In this document: positions 46,508 through 55,643 of the stretch, piece after piece
Position numbering within the stretch: position 1 is the stretch's first letter
How the letters are laid out: every line of letters begins with the position of its first letter
DNA from: Limnobacter sp. 130
GTDB taxonomy: Bacteria; Pseudomonadota; Gammaproteobacteria; Burkholderiales; Burkholderiaceae_B
Length of the DNA stretch: 64,000 bases
Direction of reading: 5' to 3'
Assembly (NCBI RefSeq): GCF_902506325.1
Contig: NZ_LR732330.1
Span: 744,001-808,000 of the forward strand
Made by a program: the position numbers and the translations under genes
Notes under the pieces: model-generated
The model's database searches: none
Told to the model about the DNA's origin: nothing
Seen by the model: only the letters and a program-made list of their open reading frames with translations

Positions 46508-47129
46508 GGTGCTGCTGGCAGATGACCATGCATTGCTTCGGGGAAGCCTGAAGCAATTGCTGGATGACACAGGATTTGTGCAGGTGGTGGCGCAAGCGGG
46601 TGAGTATTCAGAAATCATGAAGGCCATGAACGGGCATGCCGTTGACCTGGCCATTCTGGATATTTCCATGCCGGGGAAAAATGGCGTGGACATTGTAAAA
46701 ATTCTGAAAGACAAATACCCCGCCCTGAAAATCCTGATGTTGTCGATGCACCCGGAGGACCAGTACGCCGTGCGCTGCCTGAAAGCGGGCGCATCGGGAT
46801 ACCTGACCAAAAACACAGCACCAGAAAAACTGGTGGATGCCATTCAGGTGATTGCCGCTGGCCGCAAGTACATTACCCCTGAACTGGCTGAATCGCTGGC
46901 CAGCCACTTGACTGAAGATTCAGACAAACCTTTGCATGCGACCCTCAGCGATCGTGAGTTCCAGACCATTCGGATGATTGCTGCGGGCAAGAAGCTGAGT
47001 GAAATTGCGGATGAGTTGTCGCTTAGCCCCAAGACCGTGAGCGTTTATCGGGCACGGATTCTTGAGAAAATGCGCATGAAAACCAATGGTGAACTGACGC
47101 GCTATGCGTTGGAGAACGGACTGATTTAA
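46500..47129 (+). CDS. LuxR/NarL-family response regulator
   Basis: A 209-residue regulator. The receiver (1-120) has its acidic pair in LLADDH, Asp54 in LAILDISMPGKNG, and Lys in YLTKNTAPE. The C-terminal helix-turn-helix (about 145-205) has LSDREFQTIRMIAAGKKLSE and LSLSPKTVSVYRARILEKM. ATG at 46500 sits inside the end of the kinase gene and after GAGGCGGGAA; longer frames in the kinase are not believed. Repeat copy 2 begins 11 bases after the stop. Confidence 0.94.
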   Translation: MIKVLLADDHALLRGSLKQLLDDTGFVQVVAQAGEYSEIMKAMNGHAVDLAILDISMPGKNGVDIVKILKDKYPALKILMLSMHPEDQYAVRCLKAGASGYLTKNTAPEKLVDAIQVIAAGRKYITPELAESLASHLTEDSDKPLHATLSDREFQTIRMIAAGKKLSEIADELSLSPKTVSVYRARILEKMRMKTNGELTRYALENGLI

Positions 47130-47139
47130 GCTTGCTCGG

Positions 47140-47674
47140 CCGCTGGTTTGTTTAGCCCGATCGGCTTGGGTTCCGATCTCTCGCCTGAAAACCTGTAACT
47201 CCCTTGCTGAGCCTTACGATGCCTGAGAACGACCCTCCTAAAAAGCGGGTCGGGCTCGTTCTCTGTCGCCCATCCCGGGCGACACCGGCCCTGATCGGCA
47301 CGCAAGGGCAGGTTTTCTTGAAGGCGAGGCGATCGAAACACCGCCGCCGATTGGGCGTTGAACAGCGGTGAGCTGCGCGGGGAGGTGGAGAGACGCTGGC
47401 GCCGGTGACGCTGAGCGGAACTTGCAAGTGGTCGCACTCGGGAGGTTTTAGCCAACTCGGCAGTGGGATTGCTTGGGGCGCACTTCAAGAAAACCGCCCC
47501 GTTTGAATTCAACCGCAACGGTCGGCCATTGGCCGGCACCGAGACTCGGCCCGCCCTTTTGCCGAGCGAGGTGAGTCAGGGGGAATTTCAAAAAGGGATT
47601 CAGCGGTTTTCAGTGCGGCACAAGTAACCCACGCCGAGTTGGCAAGAAACCACTGCGGCGACCTTTCAAGTTCA
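47140..47674 (+). repeat. large non-coding structured repeat, copy 2 (candidate ncRNA)
   Basis: This 535-base copy of the element is also at 39123-39672. Paired segments: terminal stem 47144-47149 with 47647-47652, extended by CCGC 47140-47143 with GCGG 47655-47658. 5' ladder: 47174-47178 with 47331-47335, 47180-47186 with 47322-47328, 47187-47195 with 47309-47317, 47201-47207 with 47302-47308. Two hairpins lie inside: 47225-47232 with 47256-47263, and 47264-47271 with 47277-47284. 3' rod: 47451-47461 plus 47463-47467 with 47633-47643 plus 47628-47632, then 47489-47497 with 47603-47611, then 47502-47510 with 47583-47592, holding hairpins 47523-47535 and 47545-47566. It ends in the flgL stop codon. 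Confidence 0.85.
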
Positions 47675-48649
47675 ACCAATAAAGTTGAACAAGGTCAGCT
47701 GCGAGGTACTCGCAAAGCTTTGCTGCGCAGCCTGAAGCTGCAATTGGCCCTGAGACAGCTCACTGATGGCCTTGGCATAATCAAGCCCCACCGCCTCACC
47801 GGCAACGCGTTCAAGCTCCAACTGGGCAGCCTGGTTAATCTGTTGCAGGGTTTCAACCTCACGCAGGCGAACACCCACTTTGGTGCGGGAAATTTGTACC
47901 TGATCAAAAATGTCGTCGAGCTGCGCACCCTTGTCATTGAACGCTTTCAAGTAAGTATCTTGAGGCGTTGCACCCTCCTGACCATTGGGGTAAGAAGGAT
48001 TGCGCAACAAAGCCACCGCATCGCGAAGAATTGCAAAGGCATCTTCATTCGTATTCGGGTCTACAAAGGCGTCCTGGCCTGTAATGCTCAGGTTTACAAA
48101 ACGGCCGCTGGCCACTTGAATTTCTCGGCCAATCACTGCTTCACCAGCAGCTGCCGTGGTGGTTTCCAAAAACGTGCCGGTTACGCCGCCAGTCGGTGCC
48201 TGGAAAGGCTCACGGTCCTGAAACGTACCTGAAAACATGTAGTAACCGTTGGCGTCTGTGCGGTTGGCAATACCGCGCAACTCTTCCATGCGGCCTTCAA
48301 TGTCTTGCGCAATAATTTCCCGATCGGCACGGCTTAATGTTGCATTTCCTGCCTGCAAAAATGCTTCCTTGATGGACACCATGATGTCGGAAGCTGATTG
48401 CAAGGCCACATCCATTTGACCCAACTGGTTGTTCACGTAGGTGATGTTGCTTTGATAGCTGTCGATGGTTTTCACACCCGCCTTGGCACCCAAAGCCACT
48501 GACATGGCCAAAGGGTCATCCGAGGGTTTCAGCACCCGCTGCCCTGTTGCCAGTTGCCCCTGTAATTTCACCAGTTCAGTTTGTTGCTTGCTCATGCGTT
48601 CAGTGCTGAGCTTGAAGTACTGGTTGGTGCTGATTCTGCCGATTGCCAT
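47672..48649 (-). CDS. flgL: flagellar hook-filament junction protein FlgL
   Basis: A 325-residue flagellin-like junction protein (HAP3). The N-terminal RISTNQYFKLSTERMSKQQTELVKL is split here only by its length; SDDPLAMSVAL and the C-terminal heptad-like LELERVAGEAVGLDYAKAIS are typical of flagellin D0/D1 ends. It is the last gene of the flgB-to-flgL cluster and follows flgK by 20 bases. The stop codon overlaps the last three bases of repeat copy 2. Confidence 0.93.
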   Translation of the reverse strand: MAIGRISTNQYFKLSTERMSKQQTELVKLQGQLATGQRVLKPSDDPLAMSVALGAKAGVKTIDSYQSNITYVNNQLGQMDVALQSASDIMVSIKEAFLQAGNATLSRADREIIAQDIEGRMEELRGIANRTDANGYYMFSGTFQDREPFQAPTGGVTGTFLETTTAAAGEAVIGREIQVASGRFVNLSITGQDAFVDPNTNEDAFAILRDAVALLRNPSYPNGQEGATPQDTYLKAFNDKGAQLDDIFDQVQISRTKVGVRLREVETLQQINQAAQLELERVAGEAVGLDYAKAISELSQGQLQLQAAQQSFASTSQLTLFNFIG

Positions 48650-48669
48650 AATTTTTCCTTGAAACCCGA

Positions 48670-50403
48670 TCAGAACATGCTGAGGATTTGATCAAACAAT
48701 TCTTTGGACAGTGAAATAACTCGCCCGGAAGCCTGGTAAGCCTGTTGAAACTTGATCAGGTTGGCCGCTTCTTCATCCATGTTGACGCCCTGCAAGGCAT
48801 CGCGTGAATCGGCCACCTGGTTCAACACGGTCTCGCGTGACTCCGCAGCCAGATTGAATTCACGGGTTTTATTGCCCACGCGGCTGACCAATTGGTTGAA
48901 CCCGTCCGAAATGGAAACGCCCGCTGAGTTATTGGACTGAGACAGGGTGCGTGCAGTCTGCAACGCAGCGACCTTCAAAATATTTTCGTTGTTACCGATG
49001 CTTGGGTTGACGGCGGAAGACGCTGCCACCTCAGAAGGCCGATTGAGCGCAGTGCGCATGTTCAAGGCGGCTTCACGCACAGGCATCAGCACAAAACGAT
49101 CGCCTTCCTGCGGCGTGGCATTGCTCAACTGGAAGCTGAGCAATGGTGCACCTGCGGGGTCGCGAATTTCATAGTAATCACCGCCTGGGTCAGTCACCAA
49201 TGCGGCAGGAACAAACGGACCATTTGAGCCCATCTCGCGATAACGGGGCTGGCTGCCCACAATTTGAACTTCGTATTCGGCGGGCCCAAGCTTGGACAAA
49301 TCAAGACCACGCATGGTGATTTGCGTCGGGTTGGCTGTGCTGTTGTTGATATTGGGCACAACGCGGGAAATGTCAGTTACAAAATTACCGCTGTTGCCGA
49401 AACTGAACAGGGCGCTGCCTGGGTTGTTGTCCAGGTCTACACCGGTGGTTTGGACGTCATTGACTGCTTGACCAATCCGCGCGGCCAGCAAGCTGATTGT
49501 GTTCTGGTATTCGGTCAGTTCATTTTCACGAAAGCTCAGGAAACCTGACAACGCACCGTTGCCTAAACTTTTGGAATCAAAGGCAAGAAGTCGATCCTGA
49601 CCGTTGACTTTGGTTGTCATTCCAACCAGCAAATTTTGTGGGTCTTGAGGATCAACCTGTGTTTGAACCTTGAATTGGGTCGTACCTACAACCAAAGACT
49701 GGCCATTGGCCAGAAACAGATTGGTTGAGCCGTCGGCCACATCCACGCGCGTCACTTGTACCTGCTCGGACAGCCGCAAGATCAATTGGTCCCGGCGATC
49801 CATCAAATCATTGGGTGGGCCACCATTGGAGGTTTGGTTCAAGGCGGTCACGATTTGATTGTTCAACGCCGCAATTTGCGAGGTGGCGTTGTTCAGCTGC
49901 TCCACAGTGTCACGAACTTTCAGGTTGGTGGCACTGCGCAATTCGTCCATCACCGTATTCAAACCGTTGAATCGCGAAGTCAGGGTTCCAGCCGAGGACA
50001 AGTAGTTCTGACGCGCGGCCAGATCGGCCGGATTGGTCGATAGGGTTTGCGCGGCACCAAAGAAAATACTCAGGGCACTGGACAAGCCCGACGCATCGTC
50101 GGCGATCATGGCGTCGACACGGGCAATTTGCTGCGCCTTGGCATTGTAAAAAGCCGCATCGGATGTGGCTTTCTGTTCCTGTGCATTGATGAAATCGGAA
50201 TACACCCGCTGCACGGAGGCAATGTCAACGCCCTGGCCAATATAGCCAATGTCGCTGCCCGTGGAGGGGCGCGACTGTTGAATCACCTGCTGGCGATTAA
50301 AACCAACGGTGTTGCTGTTCGCAATGTTGTGCGAGGTGGTGGATAGCCCTGCCCGGGCCGCATTCAGGCCGCTGAGCGCAATTCCGTAAACCGAGTTAGA
50401 CAT
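48670..50403 (-). CDS. flgK: flagellar hook-associated protein FlgK
   Basis: A 577-residue HAP1. The N-terminal block YGIALSGLNAARAGLSTTSH followed by NIANSNTVGFNRQQ and the C-terminal DEEAANLIKFQQAYQASGRV and LFDQILSMF ends are the rod/hook-family coiled-coil termini. It is the first of the two junction proteins between hook and filament, chaperoned by FlgN, which is encoded at 58566-59081. FlgJ precedes it by 30 bases. Confidence 0.96.
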   Translation of the reverse strand: MSNSVYGIALSGLNAARAGLSTTSHNIANSNTVGFNRQQVIQQSRPSTGSDIGYIGQGVDIASVQRVYSDFINAQEQKATSDAAFYNAKAQQIARVDAMIADDASGLSSALSIFFGAAQTLSTNPADLAARQNYLSSAGTLTSRFNGLNTVMDELRSATNLKVRDTVEQLNNATSQIAALNNQIVTALNQTSNGGPPNDLMDRRDQLILRLSEQVQVTRVDVADGSTNLFLANGQSLVVGTTQFKVQTQVDPQDPQNLLVGMTTKVNGQDRLLAFDSKSLGNGALSGFLSFRENELTEYQNTISLLAARIGQAVNDVQTTGVDLDNNPGSALFSFGNSGNFVTDISRVVPNINNSTANPTQITMRGLDLSKLGPAEYEVQIVGSQPRYREMGSNGPFVPAALVTDPGGDYYEIRDPAGAPLLSFQLSNATPQEGDRFVLMPVREAALNMRTALNRPSEVAASSAVNPSIGNNENILKVAALQTARTLSQSNNSAGVSISDGFNQLVSRVGNKTREFNLAAESRETVLNQVADSRDALQGVNMDEEAANLIKFQQAYQASGRVISLSKELFDQILSMF

Positions 50404-50433
50404 GATTCAGGATCCTTTGGTGTCTTGAACGAC

Positions 50434-50847
50434 TTAACGGTCAGTTTTCGGGAAAGTTGAGGGGAAGTCTTTCTTGATCTGCCCTGGCGGGAAAATGGTT
50501 TGCTCGCCACCCACGCCTGCACCGGCTTTTAACTGCCGTGCAATTTCGCCAGCAAGGCCCAAACCCTTGCCCGACAGTTTCTGAACCAGTTCCTGGTCGT
50601 ACATGCCCTGATAGGTTTTGGTGCTGGAATCGGTGAACAAACCGCCCTCGGGTGTGGCATCGCGCATGCTTTTCAAGGCCATCTGCAGAAAAATGGATTC
50701 GAACTGCACGGCCACCTTGTCAACTGCTGCATTGAACTCCTCGCTGCCCCGTTCGGAGCGCGCACCGCGTTTCAAGCCTTCCAGGCTACGGGAATCCATC
50801 GACAGCATTTGCTGGGTATCAACCGGCTTGTTCGACAATGGCGTCAT
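50434..50847 (-). CDS. flgJ: short FlgJ-like rod-binding protein (no muramidase domain)
   Basis: A 137-residue protein with only the N-terminal rod-capping domain of FlgJ: FNAAVDKVAVQFESIFLQMALKSM and TYQGMYDQELVQKLSGKGLG. FlgJ of enteric bacteria and many Betaproteobacteria has about 310 residues with a C-terminal peptidoglycan-hydrolysing domain; that domain is absent and the next gene, flgK, starts 30 bases on, with no remnant between. The start codon abuts the flgI stop (TAAATG), so expression is coupled. Another hydrolase must open the wall for the rod. Confidence 0.9.
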   Translation of the reverse strand: MTPLSNKPVDTQQMLSMDSRSLEGLKRGARSERGSEEFNAAVDKVAVQFESIFLQMALKSMRDATPEGGLFTDSSTKTYQGMYDQELVQKLSGKGLGLAGEIARQLKAGAGVGGEQTIFPPGQIKKDFPSTFPKTDR

Positions 50848-51993
50848 TTAGATCACCTCAAGTTCAGCTTTCAGGCTGCCAGCGGTTTGCATGGCCTGCA
50901 AAATCGAGATCAGGTCGCTGGGCGTAGCGCCCAAGGCATTCAAGGCTTTGACCACATCGGACAACTGGGCGGCCCCCTTGATCTCAATCAACTCGCCACC
51001 GGCTTCGGAAATTTGAATATCGGCCACCTCAGTAACCACCGTTTCGCCCTGACCAAATGGCGCGGGTTGCGAGATAACCGGGGTAGAAGTAATTTTGACG
51101 GTGAGGTTGCCATGTGCCACGGCGCAGCTTTCCAGCATCACGGCCTGATTCATGACCACCGAACCCGTGCGTGCATTCACAATGACCTTGGCACTGCCCA
51201 TGGCTTTGTTGATGCTCAGTTCCTGAACACGCGACAAAAACGCCACGCGGTCGTTGGGATTGGAGGGTGCACGAACCTTGATGGTGCGGCCGTCGAGCGC
51301 TTGGGCCACGTTCGGGCCCATGTTGTTGTTAATTGCCTCGGCCACGCGAATGGCGTTGGAAAAATCGGTTGTCGTCAATTCCAGCTGCAGGGTTTCTCCC
51401 AGCAGGAAGGGCGAAGCCACTTCACGTTCAACCAAGGCACCAGCCGGAATACGGCCTGCTGACAAGTGGTTGATCACTGTTTTGGAACCACCTGCAGAAG
51501 CACCTGCACCACCCACAATCAATTGGCCTTGGGCCAGTGCGTATACCTGACCGTCTGCACCTTTCAATGGGGTCATCAACAACATGCCGCCACGCAGACT
51601 TTTGGCATTGCCGATGGAGGACACAGTGACATCGATGGCCTGGCCGGGTTGCGCAAAAGCAGGCAGATTGGCGGTGACCATGACCGAAGCGACGTTCTTC
51701 AATTGCAAATTGGCACCCGGTGGCAAGGTGATGCCAGACTGCTGCAGCATGGAGACAATGCTTTGGCTGGTAAATGGTGTTTGTGTGGTTTGGTCGCCGG
51801 TGCCATCCAGGCCGATCACAATGCCGTAGCCATACACCGGGTTGGAGCGCACGCCAGACACGGTGACCAGGTCGCGAATTCGGGTTTGTGCGTCAGCTTG
51901 TGTGCCAAACGCCATGACCGCAGCGGCGGTCAAGGCAAGCACAACGCCTTTGATAATTCGGTCTTTCAATTCCGGCAAGGAAATGCGTTTCAT
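50848..51993 (-). CDS. flgI: flagellar P-ring protein FlgI
   Basis: A 381-residue periplasmic P-ring subunit. A signal peptide (about 1-36: hydrophobic VVLALTAAAVMAF ending ADA) is followed by the family opening TRIRDLVTVSGVRSNPVYGY and GIVIGLDGTGDQT. The C-terminal VKALNALGATPSDLISILQA is conserved. It is assembled with the help of FlgA, encoded divergently at 57412. It lies between flgH and flgJ as usual. Confidence 0.96.
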   Translation of the reverse strand: MKRISLPELKDRIIKGVVLALTAAAVMAFGTQADAQTRIRDLVTVSGVRSNPVYGYGIVIGLDGTGDQTTQTPFTSQSIVSMLQQSGITLPPGANLQLKNVASVMVTANLPAFAQPGQAIDVTVSSIGNAKSLRGGMLLMTPLKGADGQVYALAQGQLIVGGAGASAGGSKTVINHLSAGRIPAGALVEREVASPFLLGETLQLELTTTDFSNAIRVAEAINNNMGPNVAQALDGRTIKVRAPSNPNDRVAFLSRVQELSINKAMGSAKVIVNARTGSVVMNQAVMLESCAVAHGNLTVKITSTPVISQPAPFGQGETVVTEVADIQISEAGGELIEIKGAAQLSDVVKALNALGATPSDLISILQAMQTAGSLKAELEVI

Positions 51994-52006
51994 GGTGAGG
52001 TCCAGT

Positions 52007-52696
52007 TCAGAAAGGCAACACGGTCAGGAAAAAGCGGCTCAACCAGCCCATGGCTGTGGCAGAGTCCAAGGCACCTTTCCCGCGGTATTCAATGCGTGCG
52101 TCGGCGACCTTGGTGCTGGGCACCACATTGCCGGGCAAAATGGTAATGGGATTCACAACGCCGCTGAATTTCAGGTATTCCACTTCACGATTGGTACCAA
52201 TCTGTTTTTCGCCTACCACTTGCAAGTTGCCGTTGGGCAGCACGCTGGCCACGGTCACTGTGATGGAACCAGTCAGTGTGTTGGCGGCGCGGCTGGAGCC
52301 TTCGCCAGAAAAGTCTTTGTCGCTGCTGGCACTGCCGTTGATTGCACGCAAGTCACGGCTACCAAAGAAGCCTTGAATCAAGGGAATATCAATGCTGGCA
52401 GAGTCGCTGCGGGAAGCGCTCATGGAGTTGGTTTGCGCGGCGTTGATCTGTTCAATAATTTGAATGGTCAGTGTGTCACCCAAAAACCGGGCGCGCTGGT
52501 CTTCAAACAAGGGGCGATAGGTGGCCGGGCTGTACAGGCTACCCGTGGGGGCAGCCATGGCCAGTTGGTCCGGCTGCTGCACCAGTTGCGGCACGGTTGT
52601 TTTCTCGGGCATGTCAACTTTCGGTGCGAAAGTTGAACAAGCCCCTAAAGTTATCGAGAACACTGCCGTTAAACCGATTAGAACCAAACTTTTCAT
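52007..52696 (-). CDS. flgH: flagellar L-ring lipoprotein FlgH
   Basis: A 229-residue outer-membrane ring lipoprotein. ATG at 52696 is preferred over one nine bases upstream because GGAG is then properly spaced. The signal peptide ends in the lipobox LGAC (Cys about 19), and the mature protein contains GSLYSPATYRPLFEDQRARF and LTIQIIEQINA. The C-terminal end SRFFLTVLPF is typical of this family. Confidence 0.95.
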   Translation of the reverse strand: MKSLVLIGLTAVFSITLGACSTFAPKVDMPEKTTVPQLVQQPDQLAMAAPTGSLYSPATYRPLFEDQRARFLGDTLTIQIIEQINAAQTNSMSASRSDSASIDIPLIQGFFGSRDLRAINGSASSDKDFSGEGSSRAANTLTGSITVTVASVLPNGNLQVVGEKQIGTNREVEYLKFSGVVNPITILPGNVVPSTKVADARIEYRGKGALDSATAMGWLSRFFLTVLPF

Positions 52697-52744
52697 GCCA
52701 TACACTCCATCAGAACACGTTCAGTGTGACTGAGGTTTTAAAAA

Positions 52745-53527
52745 TCAAAGCTGAGATAAGCGCTGTAACATCTGGTCAGATGTGGAGATTGCCTTGGAAT
52801 TGATTTCGTAAGCGCGCTGAGCCTGAATCAAACCCACCAGTTCTTCCACCACATTCACGTTCGATGTTTCCACGAAACCCTGGGAGATGAAACCCACGCC
52901 GTTGGTACCCGCCACAGCTTGTGTGGGCGCGCCAGAAGCGGCTGTTTCTGAATACAGGTTTTGGCCCATGCTGAACAAACCGGCCGGGTTCACAAAACTG
53001 GCCAACTGAATTTGACCCAGTTCCTGAGGTTGTACTTGGCCCTGCACCACGGCAGACACCACACCATCCTGAGAAATGGAAATTTCCTGCACGCCTTGGG
53101 GAATGGTGACTGGCCCAAGAACAGGATAGCCGTTGGATGTGACCAGGGTGCCGTTGGCGTCAATCTGAATGCTGCCGTCGCGGGTGTAGCTGGTGGTGCC
53201 ATCGGGCATTTGCACTTGAAAGAAACCTTGACCATTGATGGCGACATCAAGCGTGTTGCCGGTTTGCTGCAAGTTGCCCTGCGCAAAATTACGCACCGTT
53301 GAAACCGGCTTTACACCAGTACCAATTTGCAGGCCAGAAGGCACTTGAGTTTGCTCGGTGGTTTGTGCACCGGGCTGGCGCAGTGTTTGATACAACAAAT
53401 CTTCGAACACAGCGCGCGAGCGTTTAAAGCCGTTGGTGGCTGTGTTGGCCAGGTTGTTGGAAATAACATCAAGCTGGGTTTGCTGGGCATCCAGACCTGT
53501 TTTTGCAATCCACAAAGAACGCATCAT
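52745..53527 (-). CDS. flgG: flagellar distal rod protein FlgG
   Basis: A 260-residue distal rod protein. [20 protein letters not shown] leads into the family motif [18 protein letters not shown], and the C-terminus has [23 protein letters not shown] and [16 protein letters not shown]. Full length and intact; its gene lies between flgF and flgH. Confidence 0.97.
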   Translation of the reverse strand: MMRSLWIAKTGLDAQQTQLDVISNNLANTATNGFKRSRAVFEDLLYQTLRQPGAQTTEQTQVPSGLQIGTGVKPVSTVRNFAQGNLQQTGNTLDVAINGQGFFQVQMPDGTTSYTRDGSIQIDANGTLVTSNGYPVLGPVTIPQGVQEISISQDGVVSAVVQGQVQPQELGQIQLASFVNPAGLFSMGQNLYSETAASGAPTQAVAGTNGVGFISQGFVETSNVNVVEELVGLIQAQRAYEINSKAISTSDQMLQRLSQL

Positions 53528-53540
53528 GGTGGGTTTCTCC

Positions 53541-54278
53541 TTAGTTCATGCCAAACAGGCTGTTGGCGGCCTGGCCGTTTTCTTTGGCCGTGCTGATCAT
53601 TTTCATTTGGGTTTCATACTGGCGGGCTGCGGTGATCATTTGCACCATCATGTCCACTGCATTCACGTTGCTGCTTTCAATGAAGCCGCCTGCAACACGC
53701 ACATTCAAATCGGCTTCCGCGGGGTCACCGTTGGCGGCGCGGAACAGGCCGTCGTCGCCCCGATTGATTTCACCTTCGGGGATATTCACCAGTTTCAGGC
53801 GGCCCAGTTGAACCACATTGGTGTCGCCGCCCAGCGGAATCGCAGACACCGAACCATCGCCTTCAAACGACAAGCGATGATCTGGCGGCACATTGATCGG
53901 GCCATTGCTGCCGATGACTGAATAACCTTCCTGGGTCACCAGGTTGCCTTGGCCATCCAGTTGAAAGGAACCGTTGCGGGTGTAGGCTTCGTTGCCTTTA
54001 GCGTCGTTGACTGCAAACCAGCCCTCGCCTTGAATGGCCACGTCCATTTCCCGACCCGTGGACTGGATTTGTCCTGGCGTGGTATCGAAGCCAATGCTGG
54101 TTTCCACCGCAAAGCTTCGGGAACCACTGCCCTCGCCGGTGACCGGCGCACTTTGAAACGCCATGAGTTGTTGCCGAAACCCGGGCGTGTTCACGTTGGC
54201 CAGGTTGTTGGCAATGTTCTCTTGGCGAGACATTGTGCCTTTGGCGGCTTGGGCGGCCAGGAAAATCAGTTTGTCCAT
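53541..54278 (-). CDS. flgF: flagellar proximal rod protein FlgF
   Basis: A 245-residue rod protein. It opens with [20 protein letters not shown] and [20 protein letters not shown] and closes with [20 protein letters not shown] and ETQMKMIS. The sequence is shorter than FlgG and lacks its central extension, as expected. Thirteen bases separate it from flgG. Confidence 0.96.
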   Translation of the reverse strand: MDKLIFLAAQAAKGTMSRQENIANNLANVNTPGFRQQLMAFQSAPVTGEGSGSRSFAVETSIGFDTTPGQIQSTGREMDVAIQGEGWFAVNDAKGNEAYTRNGSFQLDGQGNLVTQEGYSVIGSNGPINVPPDHRLSFEGDGSVSAIPLGGDTNVVQLGRLKLVNIPEGEINRGDDGLFRAANGDPAEADLNVRVAGGFIESSNVNAVDMMVQMITAARQYETQMKMISTAKENGQAANSLFGMN

Positions 54279-54303
54279 GTGTGCAATCCCGCTTCAGTTC
54301 ACA

Positions 54304-55617
54304 TTAACGAAGGTTGGTAATGGTCTGGAAAATCGAGTCTTGTGTTTTGATGGTCTGTGAGTTGGCCTGATAAACCCGCTGTGCGGAAATCATCGCAACC
54401 AGTTCAGCTGTCAAATCAATGTTCGACTCTTCCAAAGCGCCCGACTGAATAATGCCGAAGGCAGTGTCTTCACTCAGCGACACCAGTTCGGGGCCAGACG
54501 AGTTGGTGGCCAACCAGCCGTTTGAACCCACTGGCTGCAAACCTTCCGGATTCGGGAACCGATACAAACCGATTTGCGCATGGTTTACCAACTGGCCGTT
54601 TGCATAGCTGATGGTCAGCATGCCGTTGGCGCCCACATCAAAGCCCGCAAATGGAGAAGACTCAAAACCGTCTTGACCCAGGTTTTGCACCACAAATGAG
54701 CTGCCGTACTGCGTGGTGTTGCTCATATTGAAAGTGAACTGGTTGGGTGCAGTGCCAGTGGAAGAAAACGGCACGCCGCTCGCGGTCACGAAACGCGACA
54801 TGTCCACAGTCAGGTTGCCGGTGTTGGGTGTAGTCAGCAAACCATCGACGCCATATTGCAGGTTGGCTGAAGTGGATTGCGCTGGCGCAGCAGTTACTGC
54901 CACGGGTGACGCACCAATGTCCACTTGAGTGCCATCGACTGTGGCAAATACTGACCAATCGTTTGACGCTTCCTTGCGCATGTACACGGCCATGATGTGT
55001 GCACCGCCCAACTCGTCATACACCGTCATCGATGTTGAGTTGTTGAAAGTGTTCAGGTTTGCAGGGTCAAACACCAAAGCGGGATCGATGGCTGGAGCAC
55101 GTGCATCCAGGTTTAATTCAAGACGACCTGAACGTGTTGCAGCGGGAGGAATGCTGCCGCGTGGAACCAGAATGTCCTGAGCCACATCGGATGGGCGGCC
55201 AGTGGCGGCATCAACCGGGAAACCCTGCAACTTGTCGCCGCGGGAGTTCACAATGAGGCCCGCATTGTTCAGCGTGAATTGGCCGTTGCGAGTGTAAATG
55301 TTGTCGCCATTGCCAGCCTGTACCTTGAAAAAACCAGTACCGCTGATGGCCAGATCCAAAGGATTGCCGGTGACGTTGATGTTGCCCTGTTTGAAGTTTT
55401 GCGTAACCGCAGCAAGGCTGGTACCCAGACCAATGCCATTGGTGGAACGCGCGCCGTTGAAAGCACGGGCGAATACATCAGAGAACTCTGCCTCGGATCC
55501 TTTAAAACCCACCACGCTGGCGTTGGATACGTTGTTTGCAATGACTTCCAAACCGCGCTGTGCTGCGTTCAGACCACTCAAACCCTGCTGGAAACTACCA
55601 CCTGCTGAAAAAGCCAT
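54304..55617 (-). CDS. flgE: flagellar hook protein FlgE
   Basis: A 437-residue hook subunit. Opening FQQGLSGLNAAQRGLEVIAN, then NVSNASVVGFKGSEAEF; a variable middle domain; and closing SNIDLTAELVAMISAQRVYQ and ANSQTIKTQDSIFQTI. Length is in the normal range for Betaproteobacteria (400-480). Hook polymerisation needs the cap FlgD, encoded just upstream. Confidence 0.96.
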   Translation of the reverse strand: MAFSAGGSFQQGLSGLNAAQRGLEVIANNVSNASVVGFKGSEAEFSDVFARAFNGARSTNGIGLGTSLAAVTQNFKQGNINVTGNPLDLAISGTGFFKVQAGNGDNIYTRNGQFTLNNAGLIVNSRGDKLQGFPVDAATGRPSDVAQDILVPRGSIPPAATRSGRLELNLDARAPAIDPALVFDPANLNTFNNSTSMTVYDELGGAHIMAVYMRKEASNDWSVFATVDGTQVDIGASPVAVTAAPAQSTSANLQYGVDGLLTTPNTGNLTVDMSRFVTASGVPFSSTGTAPNQFTFNMSNTTQYGSSFVVQNLGQDGFESSPFAGFDVGANGMLTISYANGQLVNHAQIGLYRFPNPEGLQPVGSNGWLATNSSGPELVSLSEDTAFGIIQSGALEESNIDLTAELVAMISAQRVYQANSQTIKTQDSIFQTITNLR

Positions 55618-55643
55618 GCTTGACTCCTTGAAAAATCTTTAAA

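Noticed and set aside
47126-47539. 137-codon minus-strand open frame through repeat copy 2
   Set aside because: The copy-1 counterpart changes frame at the 40-base indel while the DNA stays conserved, and there is no ribosome site. It is a by-product of GC-rich structured sequence.
39123-47674. composite transposon bounded by the two repeats
   Set aside because: No transposase or target-site duplication is visible, the copies are direct, and the enclosed genes are ordinary chromosomal neighbours.
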